From the NCBI GenBank assembly GCA_038239195.1, contig JBBSEZ010000025.1, positions 1 to 40,353 on the forward strand: a stretch of DNA of 40,353 nt, in the 5' to 3' direction. Below the pieces are notes generated by a model. It made no database searches and was not told the DNA's origin. It saw nothing but the letters and a program-made list of their open reading frames with translations. Source of the DNA: JBBSEZ01 sp038239195. Lineage in GTDB: Bacteria; Planctomycetota; Planctomycetia; Gemmatales; Gemmataceae. Below are positions 1-7,438 of the stretch, one piece after another; the first letter of the stretch is position 1; the number at the start of each line of letters is the position of its first letter. The position numbers and the translations under genes were made by a program.

Positions 1-131
1 GGGGGGGGGGGGGGTGGAGCTATCGGCGGGCGGGGGGGGGGTGGCCCCCTTGTACTCCGCACCAACCGGGGGCCCCCCCCCCCCGCTCGCCATCCTTTCT
101 CAACCTCTGAGGGGCCGCGTGGCCCCCGGGC
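1..131. other. G/C homopolymer tracts with inverted repeat at window edge
   Basis: The window opens with 14 consecutive G (1-14). It has another run of 10 G at 32-41 and a run of 12 C at 73-84. The G-rich block 30-49 and the block 68-86 are near-complementary around an 18-base loop, so a hairpin downstream of the transaldolase stop is possible. Long homopolymers at the very start of a window may equally be a contig-end artefact. No gene is visible here. Confidence 0.5.
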
Positions 132-836
132 TCAGGCCGCCTTGCGGACGCCGGCCGTCTTGGCGCCGCTCATCCAGGTACTGAACTCGGTCATGAACTG
201 CTGCACCGCCTCGTCGGTCTTGGGGTGCGTACACATCAGCGGGAAGAACTTCGGCGGGACCGTGAGGATGTCGGCGCCGGCCTGCACCGCCTCGTTGACG
301 TCGGCGATGTGGCGGATGCTGCCGACGATGATCTCGGCCGGGCTCGACCACTTCTTGAACGTCTCGCCAACCTGCCGCACCACCGACCCGGCGTCGTAGC
401 CGACGTCGCGAATCCGGCCCCAGAACAGGCTGACGTAGTTCGCGCCGGCCCGGGCCGCCATCACGGCCTGGTTGTACGACATGCAACAGGTGCAGTTCAC
501 CTTCATGCCGCGGCGCCGCAGCTCGGCGATCACCGCTAACTCGTTCCAGCCCACCGGCACCTTCACGTTGACGTTCGGGTAGTGGCCGAACGTCGAGAGG
601 AACTCGTCCGCCTGCTCGATCATCTCGGCCGGGTCGGTCGTGAACACCTCGACGCTCAACGGGATGTCGCAGTCGTACTTCTTGAGCAGCCCGATCATGT
701 CGTTGATGTGGTCGCGGTAGTCGCGATGCTTCTCCTTGGCGATGATCGCCGGGTTGGTCGTCACCCCGCACGGGAAGCCCCGGCGCAGGCACTCCTCCAA
801 CTCCGCCAGGTTGGCCGTGTCCACGAACAGCTTCAT
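132..836 (-). CDS. TalC/FSA-type small transaldolase
   Basis: This is a 234-residue single-domain aldolase of the short transaldolase class. Transaldolases move a dihydroxyacetone unit through a Schiff base; sedoheptulose 7-phosphate is one of their products or substrates. Visible family features are the N-terminal MKLFVDTANLAELEE, the TTNPAII segment, and the lysine in NVNVKVPV, which fits the Schiff-base Lys. The ATG at 836 is chosen because GGAGGAG lies just upstream and it overlaps the stop of the gmhB-like gene by four bases (ATGA). Longer in-frame extensions have no family similarity. It is the last gene of a three-gene overlapping unit with gmhA- and gmhB-like genes, so a role in making sedoheptulose 7-phosphate for heptose synthesis is a reasonable inference. 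Fructose-6-phosphate aldolase activity cannot be excluded from sequence alone. Confidence 0.9.
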   Translation of the reverse strand: MKLFVDTANLAELEECLRRGFPCGVTTNPAIIAKEKHRDYRDHINDMIGLLKKYDCDIPLSVEVFTTDPAEMIEQADEFLSTFGHYPNVNVKVPVGWNELAVIAELRRRGMKVNCTCCMSYNQAVMAARAGANYVSLFWGRIRDVGYDAGSVVRQVGETFKKWSSPAEIIVGSIRHIADVNEAVQAGADILTVPPKFFPLMCTHPKTDEAVQQFMTEFSTWMSGAKTAGVRKAA

Positions 837-1393
837 GCCGCTCCTCCTGAGCTCTGATTCAGAATCCATTCCGCCGCCTCCACCAGGCCCCGCACCTGAT
901 GGTCGGGTCGGCACTTCTCCCGACCGCTGTAGGCGTTTTCCAGTAACACCCCGCGACAGCCCGCCGCCTGGGCCGCCACCACGTCGCTCCATCGGTCGCC
1001 GATCAGGAAGCCGTGCGACAAGTCCAGCCCCCAGCGCCGGGCCGCCTCCAGCAGCATGCCCGGCTTCGGCTTGCGGCAGGCACAGCCGTCGGGCGTGTCG
1101 TGGTAACACGTCATCGCCCCCAGCAGCGGGAGCTCCCGCAGGAGGTGGTCGTTGATTTCCTCGACGCGCTCGCGCGATTGCAGGCCCCGCGCCACGTCCG
1201 GCTGGTTGGTGACGATCACCAGCGCGAAGCCGGTCCCGTCGAGCCGCGCCAGGCCTTCGCTCGCTCCCTCGAGCACCTCGGCCTCGCCGAGGTGCGCCGG
1301 CGGGTGGGTGACGCCGTCGCGGACGTAGGCGCGCACCAGCACCCCGTCGCGGTCCAGAAATACCACAGGTCGCTTGGAGGGCGACACGCTCAC
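833..1393 (-). CDS. gmhB: D-glycero-D-manno-heptose 1,7-bisphosphate 7-phosphatase-like HAD enzyme
   Basis: This is a 186-residue HAD phosphatase. The nucleophile motif is FLDRDGVLV near the N-terminus, the second motif is VTNQP, and the late acidic motif is IGDRWSD. The Cys/His loop around CYHDTPDGCACRKPKPG matches the zinc-binding loop typical of GmhB. In the known pathway this enzyme removes the C7 phosphate from heptose 1,7-bisphosphate before nucleotidyl transfer. The start is inferred to be GTG at 1393, because it overlaps the upstream gmhA-like stop (GTGA) and gives the expected family length. The gene then overlaps the transaldolase by ATGA, so translational coupling is likely. A histidinol-phosphatase-like activity is the main alternative, but the neighbours favour heptose metabolism. 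Confidence 0.88.
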   Translation of the reverse strand: MSVSPSKRPVVFLDRDGVLVRAYVRDGVTHPPAHLGEAEVLEGASEGLARLDGTGFALVIVTNQPDVARGLQSRERVEEINDHLLRELPLLGAMTCYHDTPDGCACRKPKPGMLLEAARRWGLDLSHGFLIGDRWSDVVAAQAAGCRGVLLENAYSGREKCRPDHQVRGLVEAAEWILNQSSGGAA

Positions 1394-2001
1394 CCTGCCT
1401 TCCGGGTCGGCATCGACTCCCACTTGGTGGCGACCGCCTTCAGCGAGGGGTGCGACACGATCAGGTGCCAGACCACGCCCTGGAAGGCCTCGGAGAGCGG
1501 CGTCACGTGGGCCGGATTGACCGTCGGCACCACCACGCACGCATCGGCGACCTGGGCCGTGTAGCCGTCCGCCCGGCCGACGATCCCGCACACCTTCGCC
1601 TTCACTTCGCGAGCGTGGTCGATGGCGCGGACGAGGTTGACGCTGATCTTGCGCTCCACGTCGCCGCCGCCAACCGACAACACGAACAGCATGTCGCGGT
1701 CGGTCAGTCGGCTGACGCGCAGGTATTCGACGAAGACCGTCTCCCAGCCCTCATCGTTGGTTCGCGCCGTCAGTTCCGAGACGTTGTCCGTGGGGCTGTA
1801 GGTCTCGATGCGCGCCAGCTTGCGGAAGTCGTTGACCATGTGGCCGGCGTTGGCCGCGCTGCCGCCAACTCCAAGGACGAACAATCGCCCGCCCCGCTCG
1901 CGCAGTTCGATCAGCAGTCGCACGATCTTCTCGATCGGGTGCGGATCGAGTTGCGCCAGCACCTGCTTCGCCTCGGCGATGAACTGGGACACGTGGAGCA
2001 T
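1390..2001 (-). CDS. gmhA: SIS-domain sedoheptulose 7-phosphate isomerase-like protein
   Basis: This is a 203-residue SIS-domain protein. The sugar-phosphate loop GVGGSAANAGHMVNDFRK is clear, as is the second SIS segment LFVLSVGGGD. GmhA converts sedoheptulose 7-phosphate to D-glycero-D-manno-heptose 7-phosphate, usually as a cytosolic tetramer. The ATG at 2001 is preceded by AAGGAGGA at good spacing; upstream in-frame codons are arginine- and proline-rich and do not look like this family. It is the first gene of the gmhA-gmhB-transaldolase unit and overlaps the next gene by four bases. The nearby GHMP kinase (2713-3732) supplies the next pathway step. Other SIS-domain isomerases are possible from fold alone, but the gene context makes GmhA the best call. 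Confidence 0.87.
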   Translation of the reverse strand: MLHVSQFIAEAKQVLAQLDPHPIEKIVRLLIELRERGGRLFVLGVGGSAANAGHMVNDFRKLARIETYSPTDNVSELTARTNDEGWETVFVEYLRVSRLTDRDMLFVLSVGGGDVERKISVNLVRAIDHAREVKAKVCGIVGRADGYTAQVADACVVVPTVNPAHVTPLSEAFQGVVWHLIVSHPSLKAVATKWESMPTRKAG

Positions 2002-2080
2002 CGGTCCACTTCCTCCTTGCACGGGCGCCCGGGGCGCCGTGGTCTTTCCTCGGTCCAGGGAACGACTCCTGCCGCCGCAT

Positions 2081-2365
2081 TCATGGGGTGGCCCACGCCA
2101 GTTCGGGCCGAGCATACAGCCGGACGCGGCCCCCCGCAACCGGAACTTCCTTGACCAGCAGGAACTCCCGGTGGTAGGCGACGTCGAGGTAGACCGCCTG
2201 ATCGTAGCCGCGCGGGATCGGCTGGCTCAACTCGCGGTCGAGGCACCGCTGGAACAGCGACCACTGCACCAGGAGCAAGCCGACGAAGGCCCCCCAGGCC
2301 ACCAAGTCGCCCCAACGGCGTTGGCCCCGCTGGGGAGAGTGATCCAAACTGACGGGCCCTTCCAT
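2081..2365 (-). pseudogene. 94-codon internally deleted relative of the GT-C-like membrane proteins
   Basis: This short frame begins with one membrane segment (GAFVGLLLVQWSLF) followed by GYDQAVYL. This matches the start of the 717-residue protein at 18611-20764, which has LILLQYGLF and then GYDQAAYL. It jumps directly to a tail with GG followed by LYARPELA, matching VYARPALA near residue 570 of the protein at 21225-23366. The junction falls at an RE dipeptide common to both parts. The roughly 500 residues of membrane core between them are absent. I read this as an internal deletion of a third family member. A GGAG-like ribosome site lies before the ATG, so a 94-residue peptide could still be made. 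No catalytic core remains, so any function would be new. Confidence 0.6.
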
Positions 2366-2712
2366 CTGGTCTCCGTGTCAGGGCCGCCGACGAGGGCCCT
2401 GCGATCGAACAAGGGGAGCCGGGGTTTGGGCAGCGGAATTCTGCGAGCTCGGAGGTGAGGGCCAAGTCGTACGGTACGGGTTGTAACACAAGTTTGCTTC
2501 GGTGCGGAAGGCCAGCTTGCCGCGCCCCAGAAGGCTGCGGAAGGGAACGGCTCGACCGGCGGCGAGGCACGGTTGCGGAGGTAGTGAAACAGCACGGTCC
2601 ACGAGGCAATCGAACACGAACGAGAAGAGAAAGTGCCGCGCCTTCCTCGGCGCCGAGCCCAACCGGCGCGGCGTGAACCACCTCTTGCGGCTGGCCCCGA
2701 AGCGCCTCGCCC
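2366..2712. other. Intergenic stretch without a recognised gene
   Basis: This is about 350 bases between the hddA stop and the start of the 94-codon remnant. I see no convincing ribosome site plus reading frame on either strand and no strong hairpin. It may hold remains of the deleted membrane-protein gene or a promoter for the heptose operon, but nothing in the sequence decides this. Confidence 0.4.
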
Positions 2713-3732
2713 TCACGCCGCCTCGCGGACCGCCTCGGCCGGGCCGCCGTCGCCTTGCAGCAGCACCTGCGTCCCCTCGTAGTCGAAGCGGAACCGCACC
2801 TCGCGCATGCCCGCCTTGGTGAGGGCGCGCCGCAGGCGCATCTTGTCCTCGGCGTAGAACATCAAAAAGCCCCCCCCGCCGGCGCCGATCAGCTTGCCGC
2901 CCAGGGCCCCGCTGGCGCGGGCGAGCTGATACCACAGATCGATCTGTCCGTTGCTCATCCCCCCGCTGCGGCGTTTCTTGTGCTCCCAGTGGACGTTCAT
3001 CAACTCGGCGAAGCCGTGCAGGTCGCCCTTCTCCAGCGCCTCCTTGCTCTGGTAGCCGAGGTCCTTGGTGAAGTGCAGGTTGTCGATCATCCCCTGGTCG
3101 TCTTTCTTGCTGCGACTGTCCTGGTCCTTGAGGATCGACGAGGCGGAACGGCTGAAGCCGGTGAAGAACAGCAGCAGGTTGTCCTCGAGGTTGTAGAGCG
3201 TCTCCGCGGCGATCGCCAGCGGGTAGGCCTTGACGGCCCCATCGGGGAGGAAGTCGAAGCAGGTCAGTCCGCCGAAGGCGGCGATGTACTGGTCTTGCTT
3301 GCCGATCGGCTCGCCGAGGCGGTCGATCTCGATGTGGCAGGCCTGCTCGGCCAGCTCGCGCGGGGGCGCCGGGCTCTTGCGATGCACGTGCAAGGCCTTG
3401 AGCAGGGCGGTGGTGAAGCTGCCCGACGACCCCAGGCCCGTGCCGGCCGGGATGTCCGCCATGCTGGTCAGTTCGAGCCCCTGCCCGTCCACCCCCGTCA
3501 GCTTCAGCGCCTCGCGGATGATCGGGTGCTGCACGTCTTCCACCCGACTGACCCGCTCCATCTTGGCATACTTGATGATGAGGTCCGGCACGAAGGTGTG
3601 GTGGAGCGTGATGCAGACGTACTTGTCGATGGCGGCGGCGATGAGGAACCCGCCGAAGCGGCGGTAGTACGACGGCAGGTCGGTCCCGCCACCGCCGAGA
3701 GAGATTCGCAACGGGCTGCGTGTGATGATCAT
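2713..3732 (-). CDS. hddA: D-glycero-D-manno-heptose 7-phosphate kinase (GHMP kinase)
   Basis: This is a 339-residue GHMP-superfamily kinase. The N-terminal RSPLRISLGGGGTDLPSYY segment, the ATP-binding loop PAGTGLGSSGSFTTALLKAL, and the C-terminal GGKLIGAGGGGFLMFY motif are intact and in the usual order. HddA phosphorylates heptose 7-phosphate at C1 in the GDP-heptose branch; the ADP-heptose branch uses HldE instead. The ATG at 3732 follows GAGGGATT. Its position next to gmhA- and gmhB-like genes is the pairing seen in GDP-D-glycero-alpha-D-manno-heptose loci. The HddC guanylyltransferase expected to finish the pathway is not in this window. A fucokinase-like activity is possible within the superfamily but less consistent with the neighbours. 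Confidence 0.9.
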   Translation of the reverse strand: MIITRSPLRISLGGGGTDLPSYYRRFGGFLIAAAIDKYVCITLHHTFVPDLIIKYAKMERVSRVEDVQHPIIREALKLTGVDGQGLELTSMADIPAGTGLGSSGSFTTALLKALHVHRKSPAPPRELAEQACHIEIDRLGEPIGKQDQYIAAFGGLTCFDFLPDGAVKAYPLAIAAETLYNLEDNLLLFFTGFSRSASSILKDQDSRSKKDDQGMIDNLHFTKDLGYQSKEALEKGDLHGFAELMNVHWEHKKRRSGGMSNGQIDLWYQLARASGALGGKLIGAGGGGFLMFYAEDKMRLRRALTKAGMREVRFRFDYEGTQVLLQGDGGPAEAVREAA

Positions 3733-3793
3733 ACCAATCCCTCAAATCCGACGAGAAGGGTGGCGCCGGGAAACGACTCTGCTTCGTGGGCCT

Positions 3794-4795
3794 TCAGGCG
3801 GCCCGGCGCGCGGCGTTGGACGATTGAGCGTAGACGGCGCCGACGACTGCGAGCGCGGCCAGAGCGTCTTCGAGCCCGCCGGCCGGCGCCCGGCCCGATT
3901 CCACGCACTCCGCGAAATGATTGAATTCCGCGTGCCAGGAGCGGTCCTCGCCGGGCCACTCCCAGATGGTCGTCTCCGGCGGGCCCATCTGCGGGAGCAT
4001 GCGGTAGAACGACAGGCGCTCGACGCCGTAGGTGCCGCCCAGGCCATCGACCTGGAGCTTGCCGTCGCGGCCAAATAGCTCGAAGCAGAAGAGGTTCTTC
4101 CACTCGGTGCAGCTCGCGTGCAGCCAGGCGACCTGTCCGCTCGCCGTCTGCAACCACAGGAACCCGTTGTCCTCGACGGGCACGTGCCAGAAGTACGTGG
4201 CGGCGTGCCCGCGCACCTCGGGGAATTCGCCCAGAAACCAGCGCGCCAGGTCGATCAGGTGAACGCCCTGATCGAGCAGCTCGCCCCCGCCCGCGATGGC
4301 CGGGTCGGCGCGCCACTCCTTGTCGTACCCGAGCCGCCCCCCGTGCCCGTAGCGGGCGCGGACGTAGAGCAGCGGACCGAGGGCCCCCTCGTCCACCAGG
4401 GCCCGGGCCTTCACGAATGCCGGATGAAACCGATGGTTGAAGCCGACCTTCACGACGACGCCCGCGGTGCGCGTCGCCTGGAGGACGTCGGCGAGCTCGG
4501 CCGCGTTGCGCGCGGCCGGCTTCTCGACGAGGACGTGTTTGCCGTGCTCCACGGCGGCGAGGGTGAGAGGGGCCAGCCCGTCGTTGGTCGTGCTGACGAT
4601 GACGGCATCGACGTCGGCGCGCCGCACGCACGCCAGACCATCGAGCTCGACTTCGCAGCCGGGGAACTGCCGCGCCAGGGCCTGGGCGCGTTCCCGTTGC
4701 GGGTCGGTCACGGCAAGGAGCCGTGCCCCCCCCAGGGCCCGCGCCCGCTTCTGTCCGATCAGCCCGCAACCGATGATCGCTACGCGCAGAGCCAT
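3794..4795 (-). CDS. Gfo/Idh/MocA family NAD(P)-dependent oxidoreductase
   Basis: This is a 333-residue protein with an N-terminal Rossmann loop (AIIGCGLIGQKRA, residues about 6-18). It also has the family EKPAA signature around residue 100 and a C-terminal alpha/beta domain with a GGGELLDQGVHLIDL segment. Members oxidise or reduce sugars and sugar nucleotides using a bound nicotinamide. The ATG at 4795 lies inside the end of the upstream SDR gene (16-base overlap), which points to co-translation. In a polysaccharide locus it most likely forms or reduces a keto-sugar intermediate together with the SDR or the dehydrogenase. The exact substrate cannot be read from the sequence. Confidence 0.85.
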   Translation of the reverse strand: MALRVAIIGCGLIGQKRARALGGARLLAVTDPQRERAQALARQFPGCEVELDGLACVRRADVDAVIVSTTNDGLAPLTLAAVEHGKHVLVEKPAARNAAELADVLQATRTAGVVVKVGFNHRFHPAFVKARALVDEGALGPLLYVRARYGHGGRLGYDKEWRADPAIAGGGELLDQGVHLIDLARWFLGEFPEVRGHAATYFWHVPVEDNGFLWLQTASGQVAWLHASCTEWKNLFCFELFGRDGKLQVDGLGGTYGVERLSFYRMLPQMGPPETTIWEWPGEDRSWHAEFNHFAECVESGRAPAGGLEDALAALAVVGAVYAQSSNAARRAA

Positions 4796-5649
4796 TTGTC
4801 CCTCCGGTCTTCCGGCACGATCCGCCGCAGGGTGAACACGTCCGTCTTCGCGAGGGCCTCCCGGCGCGCCGGCAAGTTGGCCCAGTCGTCCCACACGGCG
4901 CTGAGCAGGCGCCCCGTGATGCCGTCGCTCGCCGCCGAGGCGAGGAACACCGCCAGCGCGGCGCCCTTCTCCAGCGGCGCCCCGCCGGTGTCGCGCTGCT
5001 TCAGGGAGCGCTCGTAGAAGTCGCGCCCCACGCGCTCCGGGCCAGCCGCCAGGACCTCTTCCAGCAGGCGCGTGTTGAGCGCGCCCGGGGCGATCGCGTT
5101 GACGTCCACGTGGGCGTCGCGCGCCTCCTCCGCCAGCGTCTCGGTGAAGCGCACCACGGCAGCCTTCGAGGCGGCATACGCGCTCATGTTGGGGAGTGGC
5201 GCTGTCGCCCCACCGCCCGACAGGTTGATGATCTTGCCGTAACCTTGACGGCGGAAGGTCGGCAGGACTTCCCGACTCATGAGTACGGTGCCGAAACAGT
5301 TGACCTGCATGGCCGCGATCCAACCGCCCCAGTCGTTGTCCTCCACGCGCCCCATCGGGCCGTAGATCCCGGCGTTGTTGACGAGGATGGTCAGTCCCGG
5401 CAACACGTCGAGGGCGCGCCGGACGATGGCCTGGCAACTCTCCGGGCGCGAGACGTCGGCGGGGAAGCTGGCCACGACCTGGCCGGGGCGGGCTTGCAGC
5501 GTCAGGTCGTGCTCGGTGGCGGCGAGCAGCGCCGCGTCGCGGGCCACCAGAAACACGTTGGCCCCGGCGCGCACGAAGGCGTCGGCGAGGGCGCGGCCGA
5601 GGCCCTGGTTGGCGCCGGTAATGATGGCGGAGCGATCGGTCAGTGGCAT
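4780..5649 (-). CDS. Short-chain dehydrogenase/reductase
   Basis: This is a 289-residue classical SDR. It has the cofactor loop ITGANQGLGRA near the N-terminus, the ILVNNAG motif near residue 90, a serine in NLSGGGAT, and the YAASK catalytic Tyr-Lys pair. The C-terminal extension of about 40 residues (ending DKWLCA) is longer than in minimal SDRs and may form part of the substrate site. The ATG at 5649 is preceded by GAGGA. Its 3' end overlaps the oxidoreductase gene, so the two products probably act on the same sugar intermediate; this is inferred from context. Specificity is unknown. Confidence 0.85.
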   Translation of the reverse strand: MPLTDRSAIITGANQGLGRALADAFVRAGANVFLVARDAALLAATEHDLTLQARPGQVVASFPADVSRPESCQAIVRRALDVLPGLTILVNNAGIYGPMGRVEDNDWGGWIAAMQVNCFGTVLMSREVLPTFRRQGYGKIINLSGGGATAPLPNMSAYAASKAAVVRFTETLAEEARDAHVDVNAIAPGALNTRLLEEVLAAGPERVGRDFYERSLKQRDTGGAPLEKGAALAVFLASAASDGITGRLLSAVWDDWANLPARREALAKTDVFTLRRIVPEDRRDKWLCA

Positions 5650-5686
5650 GTCAACGGTCCTCGAAGAATGTTCCCGGCGGCTGGCG

Positions 5687-6970
5687 TCAGGCGGCCTTGC
5701 CCGTGGCGACGTAGGTGACGCGCAACCCTTGCCCCAGCGTGCCGGCCAGGAAGTGCGTGGGGTCGATCACGCGCGGCTGGCGCATGTGGGCGTACAGATC
5801 GGCCGGGCTCAGCGCCCGGTACTGCGGCCACTCCGTGGCCAGCACCGCCAGGTCGGCCCCGTCGAGGGCCCCCAGCGCGGTGTCGGCCCATTCGATCACG
5901 CTCTGGAGCTCTTCGGGAAGTTGCCCCACGGCCGGGTCATGGGCGCGGACGCGCGCCCCGCGCTCGTGCAACCAGCGGCACAGCTCCACGGCCGAGGAGC
6001 GGCGCAGGGTGCTCGTGCCCGGCTTGTAGGTCAGCCCGAGCACGGCGACGACGGGCGCCGTCTCTTCGCCGAGGAGCTGCTCGACCTGCTGCCGCACCCA
6101 ACCCTTGTGCAGGTCGTTGCTCGCCCAGACGCCTTGCAGCAACGGCGTGCCGACGTCGTGGGTCGTCCCTTGCTCGATGAGGAAACGGACGTCGCGCGCC
6201 AGGGTCCCTCCGGCGAAGGCAGCGCCGGGGGACAGGTAGGCGCGCGGTCCGATGCGCGATTCGCTGCGGAGCCCGCGCTCCACTTCCTTGGCGTCGGCGC
6301 CGGCCGCTTCACACAGCCGGGCCAGCTCGTTGATGAACGTGACCGAGGTCGCCAGGAAGGCGTTGATGGCATGCTTCGTCATCTCGGCCGACTCGACCGA
6401 CATCCATTCGATCCGATCGGCGAACGGCGCGAGCAACTGGCTCACCCGCTCCCGGTCGGCCGGGCGGCGCGTGCCGACGACGACGCGGTCGGGCTTGCGG
6501 AAGACGTCGAGCGCCTTGCCCAGCCGGAGGTTCTCGGGGGAGCAGGCAAAGCTACAGTCCGCCACCGGCCAAACCGCCTCCAGGTCGCGGGCAAAGCCGA
6601 CAGGCACCTGGGAGGAGATCAAGACGAGCGTGCCCGGCCGCACGTGTTCGGCGACCGCCAGCACCCGCTGGCGCACGAAATCGACGTCGGCCTCGTCCTG
6701 GTCGTTGACCGGCGTGTCGAAGGTGACCCAGATTACCTCGGCCTCGCCCAGCGCTTCGGCGGGCGACGCGGTGAAGCGCAACGTCCCCGCGCTCAGGCCG
6801 GCGCCGAGCAGGTCGTCCAGCCCGGGCTCCTGGAGGGGAGCGCGGCCGGCCTCAAGGTCGGCGACGACGCCCGCGTCGAGGTCGAGGCCGACGACTTGAC
6901 GCCCCGCTTCGGCGAGACAGGCAGCGGTCACACAGCCCAGGTGCCACAGGCCGTACACGGTCACGTGCAT
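5687..6970 (-). CDS. UDP-glucose/GDP-mannose dehydrogenase family protein with Thr at the catalytic Cys position
   Basis: This 427-residue protein has the three-domain layout of nucleotide-sugar 6-dehydrogenases. It has an N-terminal Rossmann loop GLWHLGCVTAA in place of the usual GxGYVG, SPENLRLG near 144-151, and a central helix with EMTKHAINAFLA near 196-207 that includes the conserved Lys. A C-terminal UDP-binding domain has GLTYKPGTSTLRRS. The usual FGGSCFPKD active-site segment is here FAGGTLARD (252-260), so the catalytic Cys aligns with Thr256. Normal two-step oxidation to a uronic acid needs that Cys, so this enzyme may stop at the aldehyde, act as an epimerase-like enzyme, or use another residue. 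GGAGAG precedes the ATG. Downstream SDR and oxidoreductase genes could use an aldehyde or keto product. Confidence 0.85.
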   Translation of the reverse strand: MHVTVYGLWHLGCVTAACLAEAGRQVVGLDLDAGVVADLEAGRAPLQEPGLDDLLGAGLSAGTLRFTASPAEALGEAEVIWVTFDTPVNDQDEADVDFVRQRVLAVAEHVRPGTLVLISSQVPVGFARDLEAVWPVADCSFACSPENLRLGKALDVFRKPDRVVVGTRRPADRERVSQLLAPFADRIEWMSVESAEMTKHAINAFLATSVTFINELARLCEAAGADAKEVERGLRSESRIGPRAYLSPGAAFAGGTLARDVRFLIEQGTTHDVGTPLLQGVWASNDLHKGWVRQQVEQLLGEETAPVVAVLGLTYKPGTSTLRRSSAVELCRWLHERGARVRAHDPAVGQLPEELQSVIEWADTALGALDGADLAVLATEWPQYRALSPADLYAHMRQPRVIDPTHFLAGTLGQGLRVTYVATGKAA

Positions 6971-7263
6971 GAGTAGGGTCTCTCCGGGCCGGCCCGCGGT
7001 TCAGGGGGGCCGAATGGTCTTGCCCAACCCGAGGGCTTTGCGGACCAGAGGCAACGGCCAAGTTGGGTAGAAGGCTCTGCGGTGAAGTGCGCGAGGGGCC
7101 ACGCGGTCCAGGCCCGGGGCCGTTATTTAGCACAGGGCGCCGCGCGGTGTCAACGGGGAGGTGATGCGAGGGCAAGGCGCGCCGCAGCCACGAAGGGCCT
7201 CGTCACGCCTCGCGACGGGGAGGCTTTGCTCAAAGAAGGGTTGTGCGCCAAGCGACGTCTCGC

Positions 7264-7383
7264 TTAGAAAGCCATGTAGATGAACGGCTCGATCGGCAGG
7301 CCCATGCGGTAAAGGGTGTAGTGAAACACCACGCCCGCCGCACACCCGACGACAAAGGAAAATGCCCATCTTCTCCAGGCCAT
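7264..7383 (-). CDS. 39-residue single-span membrane peptide downstream of MBOAT
   Basis: A short frame encodes 39 residues: a basic start (MAWRRW), a hydrophobic stretch (AFSFVVGCAAGVVF, about residues 7-20), and a short amphipathic tail ending IYMAF. A strong AAGGAGGA sequence sits a few bases before the ATG at 7383, and the frame ends in TAA at 7264-7266. It lies 55 bases after the MBOAT stop in the same direction, so it is probably co-transcribed. Small membrane subunits are known for some MBOAT systems; for example, DltX accompanies DltB/DltD. I do not recognise sequence similarity to DltX, so the analogy is positional only. The decayed MBOAT copy nearby does not keep this peptide. Confidence 0.62.
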   Translation of the reverse strand: MAWRRWAFSFVVGCAAGVVFHYTLYRMGLPIEPFIYMAF

Positions 7384-7438
7384 CGACGTCCTCCTTGGGT
7401 TTGGAAAGACTGCGACTGCGAGCCCTCCGCCCTCGTCC

